Shown one piece after another: positions 14,181-21,868 of a stretch of DNA of 23,800 nt (position 1 is the first letter of the stretch; each line of letters starts with the position of its first letter). The notes below the pieces were generated by a model. The model ran no database searches. It worked only from the letters and a program-made list of their open reading frames with translations, and was not told the origin of the DNA. This stretch comes from a virus. The stretch is from IMG/VR virus record IMGVR_UViG_3300006919_000452, positions 1-23,800 of that record. One strand, given 5' to 3'. The position numbers and the translations under genes were made by a program.

Positions 14181-14834
14181 TTACGCATCTGATTGCTCAT
14201 GGACTGTGTGTTCCTCCAATCTATCTGGATGAACAAAACACCAAAAGCTGTGCAGTTCTGCTGGATCCATTGTTTGATAGCCATGGCCTTCGAGGAACTG
14301 TTCTAAATGCCACGGTGATACTTCATGATCAATATAAACAAATACTGTGGGTTTGCTGTTGGCGAGCACCTGTTCCAATGCTTCTAGCACAAACAGCGTT
14401 CTTGGACCGGCATCAATCTTGACAAGATCAGTGTCGGTGAACTCTGGTTGATCTGGTGATATCAAACTGTGTTCTGGCAAACAGTAAGTGAGCACATCAC
14501 TGGCAGGTTGTTTACACAGTTTGCAGTCGATGCGATAGTTTGCCAAACTTAGATCAATCATGGTTTGGTCAATGTCAACACCAGTTACGCAATTGCTCAA
14601 TCTCTTGACCCACAAGAGGCTTTGCCCTCTGTCTTGCCCAATGTCAACAATTCTTTTGAATTCTGGTGGTAGTTTAAGGTTTTTCCAAGTTTCAATCATG
14701 CCGCGATATGCCTCGTCGTTTCTGCTGTTTAATACCAAACTGGGCCAAGGCCACGGTCCATTTTGCCCATTGCTTTTGGGAGTAAGTTTGCCGTCTCGGG
14801 GATTGCGATGTATAAGCCTAACACTGTTATCCAC
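14181..14834 (-). CDS. FkbM-like methyltransferase-fold protein between portal and scaffold
   Basis: 217 aa with a Rossmann-type methyltransferase fold. Motif I is VDIGQDRGQS (63-72), with an acidic residue after the next strand in VTGVDID (83-89). DLVKIDAGPRTLFVLEALEQ (136-155) and KPTVFVYIDHE (161-171) match the post-motif pattern of FkbM-type O-methyltransferases. The glycine-rich loop is weak (GQDRGQ), so SAM binding is probable rather than sure. The start is GTG at 14834, overlapping the portal stop by 8 bases, with poor Shine-Dalgarno. Substrate unknown; it is expressed with the capsid genes, so a virion or surface sugar target is conceivable. No other virion protein in the window depends on it in an obvious way. 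Confidence 0.7.
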   Translation of the reverse strand: MDNSVRLIHRNPRDGKLTPKSNGQNGPWPWPSLVLNSRNDEAYRGMIETWKNLKLPPEFKRIVDIGQDRGQSLLWVKRLSNCVTGVDIDQTMIDLSLANYRIDCKLCKQPASDVLTYCLPEHSLISPDQPEFTDTDLVKIDAGPRTLFVLEALEQVLANSKPTVFVYIDHEVSPWHLEQFLEGHGYQTMDPAELHSFWCFVHPDRLEEHTVHEQSDA

Positions 14835-16359
14835 GATCGTTCAGCATTTCTACGTATCCACTTAACAACACATCCAACAGTTCAGGGTGTAATTGTTTGA
14901 TCTCTTCCAGTGTGTAGCCTTCAGCCAACATATCCGAAATGTGTGTTTCCAGTGTGCTGTCTGTTACAGGTTGATGTGTTAATTCAGAATCTGGAACAGT
15001 CAAGTCACTGTAGTCATTGTTTTCTTGATCAATGTCTTCCAGTATTTCACTGAGTTCATGTGGATCGTTCACAATCAATTCTGCCAGTTGACGCTGAATT
15101 TGCACCTTGAGTGAATCTTCAGTGGCCAATTCATTGCTGCCAATCAACACAGCCAGTTCATTGGTTTTGTCACGTGCATTGAAACTGTCTGGATAAGTGA
15201 TAACACCTGTCCATTCTGTGTCTTGCCAATCTGCCCACAGTTCCATTAACTGTTCTTCACACAATTCCAAGTTGTCTGCTTTTTCGCTGAGCTTGGCATT
15301 CAAAACTCTGTTCTCTACTTCAAGAGCCACGCCACTCATGGTCTTGGCTTCGGTGGCTCTAACACTGCCCACTGCTGCCATTCTGTTGATGTTGTCAATC
15401 ATGTCTTTGATTGAACCACGCACACCATCAAGACTGGCACTGGTAGGCTGCAACAGAAACGGCTTCAGTCCTGGATCCATTGTGTCTTCGATTTGTATGA
15501 TGGCTCCTGGACCCGCACCAGCCTGTGTGCCAGCAGTTTTTACCAAACTGGGATGATTGGCCAATTGAATAATTGCAATCTGCTCACTGGTAAGATCATA
15601 GATGGTTCTGTTGATTCTGCTGATGTCAGTGATTTCACTGAGTCCCACGCCATTTACACCAGTTCTTGAACTGTAGCAAATCACTGCTGGAATGCGACCA
15701 AGTTCATTGACTGTAGTGGATTCAACTGTGAATCGATCTGAACCTTCTCTGTAACTGTAAACTGTGATCACCTCTGGTGTGAATTCTCTGTAAACAGTTT
15801 CGCCTTGATTGACACTTTCGATCACTTTCAAATACACCAATTGGTTGCTGCCGTTGGCTTGACGAGCAAAATCCCAAGCCACAACATTGATTGGTGAATA
15901 CAGGCTTAGATATGGACGTATGCCCAATTCGATCTGTTCAGCTTCAGTGTCAGCATCTTGATTGCTTTTGTCCATGATAACCCATGCATGTCCAAATATA
16001 CTGCTGGTAATATCAACCTGACGCATAAACTGATCGAGACTTCTGCCTTCTAGATCTGCATCTTCAAGAAATTCTTGAAATACCGGATTGTCACTCCAAT
16101 CACCAAGTTCGCGACCAGGTGGGTTTGCAAATATAAAACTGTTGTAAAGATGCACAATGCTTTTGCACTGATTGTCATATGGAGTGTTTTCAATGCGACG
16201 AGCATATTCTTCATCGCTTTCAAACAAATATCTTGTAAGATACCCTTGACCTGTATAGATTGGTCCACCCATGTAGCTGTGGTAAAGAAAGCGCCACTCA
16301 GCTATCATTTGGTCATATTCACTTGTATTCTGTTGAAGTTCTTCAACTGTGTTAATCAT
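14827..16359 (-). CDS. Portal protein
   Basis: 510 aa, directly downstream of the large terminase subunit, the usual position. Patterns seen: QCKSIVHLYNSFIFANPP (about 62-80), SPINVVAWDFARQANGSNQL (154-173), GRIPAVICYSSRTGVNG, then GLSEITDISRINRTIYDLTS (about 239-258) and QLANHPSLVKTAG. This matches the portal family that shares the N-terminal stem/wing pattern with DUF4055-type portals. The acidic C-terminal 80 residues are probably the crown. Twelve copies form the ring through which DNA is packaged. The ATG at 16359 follows AAGGAAC. Confidence 0.87.
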   Translation of the reverse strand: MINTVEELQQNTSEYDQMIAEWRFLYHSYMGGPIYTGQGYLTRYLFESDEEYARRIENTPYDNQCKSIVHLYNSFIFANPPGRELGDWSDNPVFQEFLEDADLEGRSLDQFMRQVDITSSIFGHAWVIMDKSNQDADTEAEQIELGIRPYLSLYSPINVVAWDFARQANGSNQLVYLKVIESVNQGETVYREFTPEVITVYSYREGSDRFTVESTTVNELGRIPAVICYSSRTGVNGVGLSEITDISRINRTIYDLTSEQIAIIQLANHPSLVKTAGTQAGAGPGAIIQIEDTMDPGLKPFLLQPTSASLDGVRGSIKDMIDNINRMAAVGSVRATEAKTMSGVALEVENRVLNAKLSEKADNLELCEEQLMELWADWQDTEWTGVITYPDSFNARDKTNELAVLIGSNELATEDSLKVQIQRQLAELIVNDPHELSEILEDIDQENNDYSDLTVPDSELTHQPVTDSTLETHISDMLAEGYTLEEIKQLHPELLDVLLSGYVEMLNDRG

Positions 16360-16390
16360 TTGCTCGGTTCCTTGCTAGTATTTAACTGAC

Positions 16391-17617
16391 TTACATAGTC
16401 CATCGACCCAAAGGTTCAGTTGGGCCTCTCAGAGGCTTGATAGGATAGATGCTGCTAACACAATATCCTAATGCGTCATTTTGGTGGTCAAAACCCGAAT
16501 CCTTATCGGGCACTTGTGTTCCGGGTTTGTATGTTTGCTTGGTTAAACATTCAATGGTTTTTTTGCAGTTTGGTGATATACGCAAACGCACAGTGTTGGA
16601 ACTGCTACACAATGCACTGTTGACACTGTTGATTCTGTCTTTGACTGGCATATGGCGTCTTGGATACACACAGCGTATTCCTGCATTTTCCAATATGGTA
16701 ATGTCACTGCGTCCACCCGCTGAAGTTTTTAACGCGACACCTGCTGGGTCTGGATAAGCAGTCATTCTGCTGTTTGGATAACGACTGTGCAACTCTTGAA
16801 CCAGTTCATCTGTGTTTGAACCATATATCACTATTTCGTCAATCACATGCAATCCTTGAGCAGTCTGAACAGCCACAACTGCTGATATTGGATTTCTATT
16901 AAAATCACAACCAACCAGCAAACTTGGACTTGGTGGGTCTGTGTATGGTTGGATATTCTGCTCTGCATTGAATGCAAAATATATCAATCCTGAATAATTT
17001 TCGAAACTAGCTTCATACTCTTGTCTAAATGTTCTTTCATCAAGATCATTTTTTGCTGCTGCAATTTCTTCTGGTGGGATACGCCCACCTTGCAAACTGG
17101 TATAGGTATAACTCCACCAATCTGTTTCATTGGGGTCTTGCCCTTTTTGATATAGATCATATGTCCAGTTCTTGCCGGCTGGTGTGGTTATAAACAGTGC
17201 TGGTCCACCAGTGTCTGAAAGTGTTGGCCTTATAACTTCAGTCCAGGCACTTTCGTCAATATAGGCAAACTCGTCTAATACAACACCATTCAATCCAACA
17301 CCACGCAAGCTGTTTTCATTGTCAGATCCTCTTAGACTGATACTGCTTCCGTTGACCAATTCAATTGTTAAATCACTTTCATTGGTTTTGCGAATCCAAC
17401 GCAAATCATACAATCTGTTTTTCAACTGTTTCCAAACTGTTTGTTTGGCTTGTCGATAGCTTGGTGCCACATACCATACCTTTTGATTGGGTTTGCTGGC
17501 CCACTTGCACATTTCACGTATAGCAAGAAAGGTTTTTCCGCCACGTCTGCCTGCCACCACACAGCGAAATCTTGCTGGATTTTGTGCAATCAATTTTTGT
17601 GGTTCACTTAGTGCCAA
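16391..17617 (-). CDS. terL: Terminase large subunit
   Basis: 408 aa, the DNA-packaging motor and nuclease. Visible motifs: Walker A GRRGGKT (23-29); Walker B VVLDE (112-116, D115 and E116); coupling motif FITTPAGKN (142-150); EYEASF after RTFRQ (195-205). The nuclease acidic residues are D238 in LLVGCDFNRN, D290 in YPDPAG and D377/D381 in FDHQNDALGY. The start is an uncommon TTG at 17617, with GAGGAA eight bases upstream; the only longer in-frame stretch starts within the small-subunit gene and offers no good start. TTG may limit expression. It acts with the small subunit and the portal. Confidence 0.95.
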   Translation of the reverse strand: MALSEPQKLIAQNPARFRCVVAGRRGGKTFLAIREMCKWASKPNQKVWYVAPSYRQAKQTVWKQLKNRLYDLRWIRKTNESDLTIELVNGSSISLRGSDNENSLRGVGLNGVVLDEFAYIDESAWTEVIRPTLSDTGGPALFITTPAGKNWTYDLYQKGQDPNETDWWSYTYTSLQGGRIPPEEIAAAKNDLDERTFRQEYEASFENYSGLIYFAFNAEQNIQPYTDPPSPSLLVGCDFNRNPISAVVAVQTAQGLHVIDEIVIYGSNTDELVQELHSRYPNSRMTAYPDPAGVALKTSAGGRSDITILENAGIRCVYPRRHMPVKDRINSVNSALCSSSNTVRLRISPNCKKTIECLTKQTYKPGTQVPDKDSGFDHQNDALGYCVSSIYPIKPLRGPTEPLGRWTM

Positions 17618-17622
17618 TCTGC

Positions 17623-18024
17623 TTATTCCTCTATGGTTGGTTCAGTTAAATCTGTGTCAGTCCAGGGCAGTGGAGCATTGTCACTGCTCAATGTGCCTTG
17701 ATCTGATTGTCCAAGGCAATTTTTCCCCAGCCAAATCAGCATGACAGCGTTGCCACTCATAGCAACTTCAAACTGTTTGCGTCTAAGACTCATGCACATT
17801 TCAGCTTTGCCTGCCAACAATTCCTGTTTGAAATTGTAACGCAGTGTATTGCTGTCTAAACCCAGCAAATCACAGATTTCTGAATCCTTGCAACCCAAAC
17901 TGGCGTATATTTTGACCTGATTTGGATCAATTATCTTTTTGTCTCTGCCCACTACTCTGCCTTCCACTTCCATGATGGCAGTTTTTGGTGCACGACGAGC
18001 TGTTATCCGGACGTTATCACTCAT
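17623..18024 (-). CDS. terS: Terminase small subunit
   Basis: 133 aa. A helix-turn-helix region lies at about 34-66 (NQVKIYASLGCKDSEICDLL, then SNTLRYNFKQELL), followed by RRKQFEVAMSGNAVMLIWLG (81-100) and KNCLGQSD (101-108), a pattern strongly conserved in small terminases of this type. It recognises viral DNA and brings it to the large subunit, whose gene follows after a 5-base gap. Its start overlaps the stop of the 112-aa gene (TAATG). No pac or cos site was identified in this window. Confidence 0.9.
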   Translation of the reverse strand: MSDNVRITARRAPKTAIMEVEGRVVGRDKKIIDPNQVKIYASLGCKDSEICDLLGLDSNTLRYNFKQELLAGKAEMCMSLRRKQFEVAMSGNAVMLIWLGKNCLGQSDQGTLSSDNAPLPWTDTDLTEPTIEE

Positions 18025-18362
18025 TATGCACTTCTGTCTTGAACAAAGATTCTAAAATATCTTGCAGCAACCAAACCATTGGTTGTGGTAATGGTGTTGG
18101 TAACAGTGTAGTTTTTGCTAACTGATCCACCTCTAATCCAAATTGTAGCCAAACTGGTTGCTGGGTTAAACGTGTTGGCATCTGTGGTCAATGGCGACAG
18201 ATCAGGTGTCAGTGTTTGTATATCCCACACGCTGGAACCAATGGCATCACCAGTTTCCATCCAGTCACTCCAGTCCATGCTGTAGTCTAGATAACTCTCT
18301 GGGTCTTTGTCAATATAACTTCCAATTCTGTCTGTGCGGAAGCCTGATAGTGTTGTTGTCAT
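18024..18362 (-). CDS. Ig-like virion protein
   Basis: 112 aa. SGFRTDRIGSYIDKDPESYL (6-25) and YSMDWSDWMETGDAIGSSVW (27-46) are a known phage pattern of a short beta-sandwich protein near packaging genes. The C-terminal half, SLATIWIRGGSVSKNYTVTN and RYFRIFVQDRS, is a cadherin/Ig-like strand pattern. Typically such proteins are fibres or capsid/neck decorations. The ATG at 18362 overlaps the stop of the 563-aa gene in an ATGA. There is an AAGGAG Shine-Dalgarno. It probably works with the 563-aa fibre just upstream. Confidence 0.7.
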   Translation of the reverse strand: MTTTLSGFRTDRIGSYIDKDPESYLDYSMDWSDWMETGDAIGSSVWDIQTLTPDLSPLTTDANTFNPATSLATIWIRGGSVSKNYTVTNTITTTNGLVAARYFRIFVQDRSA

Positions 18363-20050
18363 GCGACTCTCCTTATACTTGCATTATATGTTGGCAAGAA
18401 CAACGTTCTAGTTTCACTGCTGATTTGCAGTTGTCTGTTTTCTTGATAAATCACGGCGATTCGAGTTTCGCTATTGACATCAACTGTTCTGTATGCTGTA
18501 GGCTGTAGTTCTTTACCGATTGTGACTTGAATAAAGAATGCAGTCCAAGTGCCACTGGCTTGTATATCTATCTCTGCTATAGTGGTCTGGAAGAATTCTG
18601 CATCCATAAACACCACAACACCAGTTAACACTTGAGCATTCACTGTGGTTGTGAATTCACTTACAATGTTTACAGAGATGTCAAACACTATGCCTGCAAC
18701 AGTTTGCATATCAAAGTTGCTTGTGATAGCAACTGCGCCACTGTCAACAGCAACTGCCGCATTGGTTATCATAGAGAATTCACTTACACAATTGACTATA
18801 CCAAAGTGTATCTTGGTAGCCGTTGTGCTCATGGTGAACACCACAGGCATATCCACACTTGGTGTCATTGTTACGTCAGCAGTTGCCACCATTGTGGTAA
18901 TAACTGGCATGTCAACAGTGGCAAACACCACCTTGATGCCTGTGATTGCTGCCGAAAACACTGTGTTCCAAGTGGCTGTTGCATTTTGAGTCACTGTGCC
19001 TGTAATTGAACAGGTGGTGTTTGCTGCCATTGAGATTTCAGCAAGCAACAGATAGCTGCCTGTGGCTGACATAGTGAATTCACTGAATGCATTCACTGTT
19101 CCACCGTGTATCAACAGTGGTATCACCGTCATTGAGAAGCTGTTGTTGCTGATAACTCTTCCTGTGAGTATCAGCCTTGGTGTGCCTGTGAATGTGATTT
19201 GTGTTGGCATCCACAAACTGCCAACTGGCCCCCAGATTTCGTAAGGCCATGTATCCCAAGTAACCACACTGTCCCAAGTGTAATCGGCATATTCGCCAGC
19301 CAGTGTAATAAAGTTTGCACCAACAGTGTTCTGACTGAAACTGCTGACCATTGTGGCACTGCCTTCAATAAACAGATAGACCACTGCGTCTGTGACCATG
19401 GAACAGATCACTGGCATAGTGGCTGCTGCGTCGACGGCAACTGAACTTGATAGGGTTTGTGTGAACTGAGAGGAGAATGTTGCAGTTCCACCCACAAACA
19501 AGTCTGGGACTATTGTGGTAGTGAATGCAACTGATATGTCAACTGTGGCTGTGCTGTGCAGTATGCTTGCTGCAATAGTGATACTGGTATCACTATCCAT
19601 GTCGATATCGCCTCTAAGTGTAGCTCTTGCGTGAATTTGCATGAGAAACACATCATCTATACTGATGATTGCGGCAATAAGATTTTGTGCATTCAATGCC
19701 ACGGCTGTGGCTACATTCACAGTGATAGCAGCAAATATGCTGACATCGGCTGTGGTAGTTTGATTGAAACTGCTGGCAAAGGTGCCAGCAGCCTCTAGTG
19801 TTATTCCACTGCTGACAGTGATTGAAAACTCAGTTTGCCAGGATGCACTTGCATGCTGCTCAACAACACCGACGACCCCGTCCATGCTGAATGCTGAATA
19901 CATTCCCACAGTGGCATTTACATAAGTGACAATTTCGCCTGCAACAGCCATAGCGGCTCGTGCAGTTATTGGTCCAAGAACATAATCATCTTGTGCTTGA
20001 ACATAATCTTGTGTTACATAATTGCCAATCCAGGCTTCAATCACTGCCAT
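18359..20050 (-). CDS. Long periodic beta-repeat fibre protein
   Basis: 563 aa, rich in Thr/Val/Ala/Ser and almost without Lys, Pro or long helices. A motif of the type [AV]-x-x-S-x-[FM] recurs about every 20-21 residues. Anchors fall near 54, 75, 95, 176, 196, 217, 238, 305, 325, 347, 365, 387, 407, 425, 446, 466, 486 and 505. A Trp-rich insert at 253-282 (YADYTWDSVVTWDTWPYEIW) interrupts the series. The N-terminal 28 residues (GNYVTQDYVQAQDDYVLGP) differ and probably anchor it. The C-terminus has three E-x-R units (SETR, QENR, SETR; 527-549). This reads as a trimeric beta-helical or solenoid fibre; its place just before the terminase genes is compatible with a neck or head fibre. Confidence 0.75.
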   Translation of the reverse strand: MAVIEAWIGNYVTQDYVQAQDDYVLGPITARAAMAVAGEIVTYVNATVGMYSAFSMDGVVGVVEQHASASWQTEFSITVSSGITLEAAGTFASSFNQTTTADVSIFAAITVNVATAVALNAQNLIAAIISIDDVFLMQIHARATLRGDIDMDSDTSITIAASILHSTATVDISVAFTTTIVPDLFVGGTATFSSQFTQTLSSSVAVDAAATMPVICSMVTDAVVYLFIEGSATMVSSFSQNTVGANFITLAGEYADYTWDSVVTWDTWPYEIWGPVGSLWMPTQITFTGTPRLILTGRVISNNSFSMTVIPLLIHGGTVNAFSEFTMSATGSYLLLAEISMAANTTCSITGTVTQNATATWNTVFSAAITGIKVVFATVDMPVITTMVATADVTMTPSVDMPVVFTMSTTATKIHFGIVNCVSEFSMITNAAVAVDSGAVAITSNFDMQTVAGIVFDISVNIVSEFTTTVNAQVLTGVVVFMDAEFFQTTIAEIDIQASGTWTAFFIQVTIGKELQPTAYRTVDVNSETRIAVIYQENRQLQISSETRTLFLPTYNASIRRVA

Positions 20051-20056
20051 AACAGG

Positions 20057-20452
20057 TTATGCCATTGTGATAGTTAGCTGACCAGTCGAGATTTGGAAGG
20101 TATCTCCATCAGTGACTGTTTTTGCTACACTGAGTGCGCCATAAAACAGCACATTGCCACCACTTGCAGCATCCATAACTGCTGCATAGGTAATGGTTCC
20201 CCAGTTACCACCTGAAGCAGTTGGGAATGTTACGTTGGCATTGTTGGTGCTTGAACCACTTGATGCTGCTCCAAATGTCACCACTGTTCTGGCATAACCG
20301 TTGCCAGTTACTTCAGCTGTTGGCGAGTTTGATTCCAAGCCTGTGTCGGCTGTGAACAAACCCACATACAGTGCAGTTGGTTGTGGATATGCTGCCACGT
20401 CTAATACATGGTCTAATACTTTGTCTTCTAGATAATCGCTTGCTGCGGCCAT
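20057..20452 (-). CDS. Tail fibre-associated protein, paralogue of the 125-aa protein
   Basis: 131 aa. SDYLEDKVLDHVLD, PTALYVGLFTADTG, EVTGNGYARTVVTF and ASGGNVLFYGALSVAKTVTD, then GQLTITMA, align end to end with the protein at 21491-21868. This is a common small beta-rich virion protein of environmental siphoviruses, usually labelled a tail fibre or minor tail protein. GAGGAG precedes the ATG near 20452. It lies just upstream of the 563-aa fibre. Confidence 0.78.
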   Translation of the reverse strand: MAAASDYLEDKVLDHVLDVAAYPQPTALYVGLFTADTGLESNSPTAEVTGNGYARTVVTFGAASSGSSTNNANVTFPTASGGNWGTITYAAVMDAASGGNVLFYGALSVAKTVTDGDTFQISTGQLTITMA

Positions 20453-20527
20453 TTTGTTTTCTCCTCTAAAATAGCTATATCGAACACTGCCAGTTTATAG
20501 TCCGGGCTGTGTGTGCGGACTGAAAGT
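20453..20527 (-). other. 75-base intergenic gap with a small hairpin
   Basis: A 6-bp inverted repeat AGTCCG/CGGACT (20499-20504 with 20516-20521, 11-base loop) follows the upstream stop codon. No U-run follows, so it is not a standard terminator. A Shine-Dalgarno (GAGGAG) for the next gene is present. A weak TATAGC or TATTTT could be a -10, but no good -35 is seen. Confidence 0.35.
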
Positions 20528-21232
20528 TTATGCTACCTTGTAAAACACAATGGGCTGTCCACGCATCATTGCAGTTGACTGTGGTGGTGTGTTTTGACCA
20601 CCACTTTGATAAGTCCACATCCATTTGGTATAACTGGTTGTGTTAAAGCGCATTTCATCGCTTTCATCAAATACACTTACCTGCCCTGATGTGTTTGGTG
20701 ATGGAGTTAATAACACATAACCATCGCTTGCTATATCTGTGCCAATGCTGTTAACAGTGCTTACAAGATTGTTGCTGCCATCAACTGGAAATATGTAACT
20801 TAACCTTCTATTATATTCAAATGGGGGCCACACTATCACATAGGTGCCACTTGCAAATGTGCAAACACCACTGGCATCTTGTGAAAACAGGTTGTTGGGA
20901 TCACTTAATTCTGTGAGCAACATGGGGAACTGCCAGTCGCCTGCACCTGGTGCTTGACCAAAAGCACTGGCTGTTGTGGTATTGGTAGGCATCAAAACTA
21001 TCTGTGCTGGGTTCAAGTTTGGTGCAATGTCTGTGATAGGTGCCGGAATAAACTTGCTTTGTGCTGTGCTATATTTCAATATGTCATTGTTGCTCACACC
21101 ACTGTCAGTGATTGAGTTGGTCATGGCGTTTACCGAATCAGCCATGTTCTTGATGTCAACTCTGGCCAATGCTGGTGAGTCTGTGCCTTGGTCTAAATTT
21201 TGTGTGCTAATGTTTGTTGTTGGCCAGGCCAT
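20528..21232 (-). CDS. Fibre-type virion protein with M-A-W-P-T-T N-terminus
   Basis: 234 aa from the ATG at 21232, which has a strong AAGGAG Shine-Dalgarno. An upstream in-frame ATG at 21274 lies inside the preceding gene and has no such signal. Residues 1-40 (MAWPTTNISTQNLDQG, then DSPALARVDIKNMADSVNAM) share the pattern of the proteins at 2281 and 2719. The remainder is beta-rich (SDPNNLFSQDASGVCTFASG, YVIVWPPFEYNRRLSYIF, then DEMRFNTTSYTKWMWTYQSG). Probably an exposed virion part; the N-terminus is likely its attachment module. Confidence 0.75.
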   Translation of the reverse strand: MAWPTTNISTQNLDQGTDSPALARVDIKNMADSVNAMTNSITDSGVSNNDILKYSTAQSKFIPAPITDIAPNLNPAQIVLMPTNTTTASAFGQAPGAGDWQFPMLLTELSDPNNLFSQDASGVCTFASGTYVIVWPPFEYNRRLSYIFPVDGSNNLVSTVNSIGTDIASDGYVLLTPSPNTSGQVSVFDESDEMRFNTTSYTKWMWTYQSGGQNTPPQSTAMMRGQPIVFYKVA

Positions 21233-21242
21233 ACTGTTCTCC

Positions 21243-21494
21243 TTACATAAACTGATTTGTGAGCAAGAATGCACACACAGTTGCTAATACACCGATGATA
21301 ACATCGCGAGCTTTGCTCCATCTATCCTGTTCGCTGTGGCGAATGGTGTGCAAATCATTGCGTATTTCAATCAGCATTGTTTCAATGCTGGTAATTCTTT
21401 TGTCTAGTTCTTCAATTTTGTTTGCCATACGATCATATCTCTCTGCACAAAGATCTACATGTGCTTCAAGATTTGTTCGCTCTAGCTTGCTCAT
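21243..21494 (-). CDS. Coiled-coil protein with C-terminal membrane span
   Basis: 83 aa. Residues 1-60 are charged and helical with heptad spacing (ERTNLEAHVDLCAERYDRMA, then IEELDKRITSIETMLIEIRN). Residues 64-80 (DVIIGVLATVCAFLLTNQ) form one predicted transmembrane helix. This layout resembles the haemolysin XhlA or small holin-like accessory group, and a membrane protein in this region may belong to lysis or to envelope penetration. No endolysin or spanin gene lies beside it. It could equally be a tail protein inserted in the membrane. Its stop precedes the next Shine-Dalgarno directly. Confidence 0.65.
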   Translation of the reverse strand: MSKLERTNLEAHVDLCAERYDRMANKIEELDKRITSIETMLIEIRNDLHTIRHSEQDRWSKARDVIIGVLATVCAFLLTNQFM

Positions 21495-21868
21495 GTCAGC
21501 GTTACCGTCAATTGCCCAGCAGCAAACACCAGGCTTTCACTGCTGGTAACAGTAAATGGAATCATGCCAGTGGCATACAGCAAATTGCCACCAGTGCTGG
21601 CATCATATATGCCAACTGCAACCGCATTGTAATCACTGGTAGCAGTAAATGTGATTGCTGCGCTGTTTGTGGTGATTCCGCCACTGGGTGCATCCCAACT
21701 GGCAGTTTGTCTTGCATAACCATTGCCTGATATTTCTGTTATGGTTCCGCCTTCGGTGTATGCACTGAACAGTGCCAAATAAACTGTGGCTGGTGAAGTG
21801 TAACTGGTATTTCGCAGCGTTGCATTAAGCAATGCTGTTTCCAAATAGTCGCTCATAGCGGTGCTCAT
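21491..21868 (-). CDS. Tail fibre-associated protein, 125 aa
   Basis: Start chosen at 21868 (MSTAMSDYLE), which follows AAGGAA and overlaps the upstream stop in an ATGA; the longer frame adds 16 residues from inside that gene. SDYLETALLNATL, PATVYLALFSA, EISGNGYARQTASW and GGNLLYATGMIPF parallel the gene at 20057. Beta-rich, 125 aa. Likely a small virion protein associated with tail fibres; the exact site is not known. Confidence 0.78.
   Translation of the reverse strand: MSTAMSDYLETALLNATLRNTSYTSPATVYLALFSAYTEGGTITEISGNGYARQTASWDAPSGGITTNSAAITFTATSDYNAVAVGIYDASTGGNLLYATGMIPFTVTSSESLVFAAGQLTVTLT

Noticed and set aside
21233-21274. Upstream start (MHSCSQ...) for the 234-aa protein
   Set aside because: MAWPTT at 21232 has the strong AAGGAG site and matches paralogues; the longer version overlaps the previous gene.
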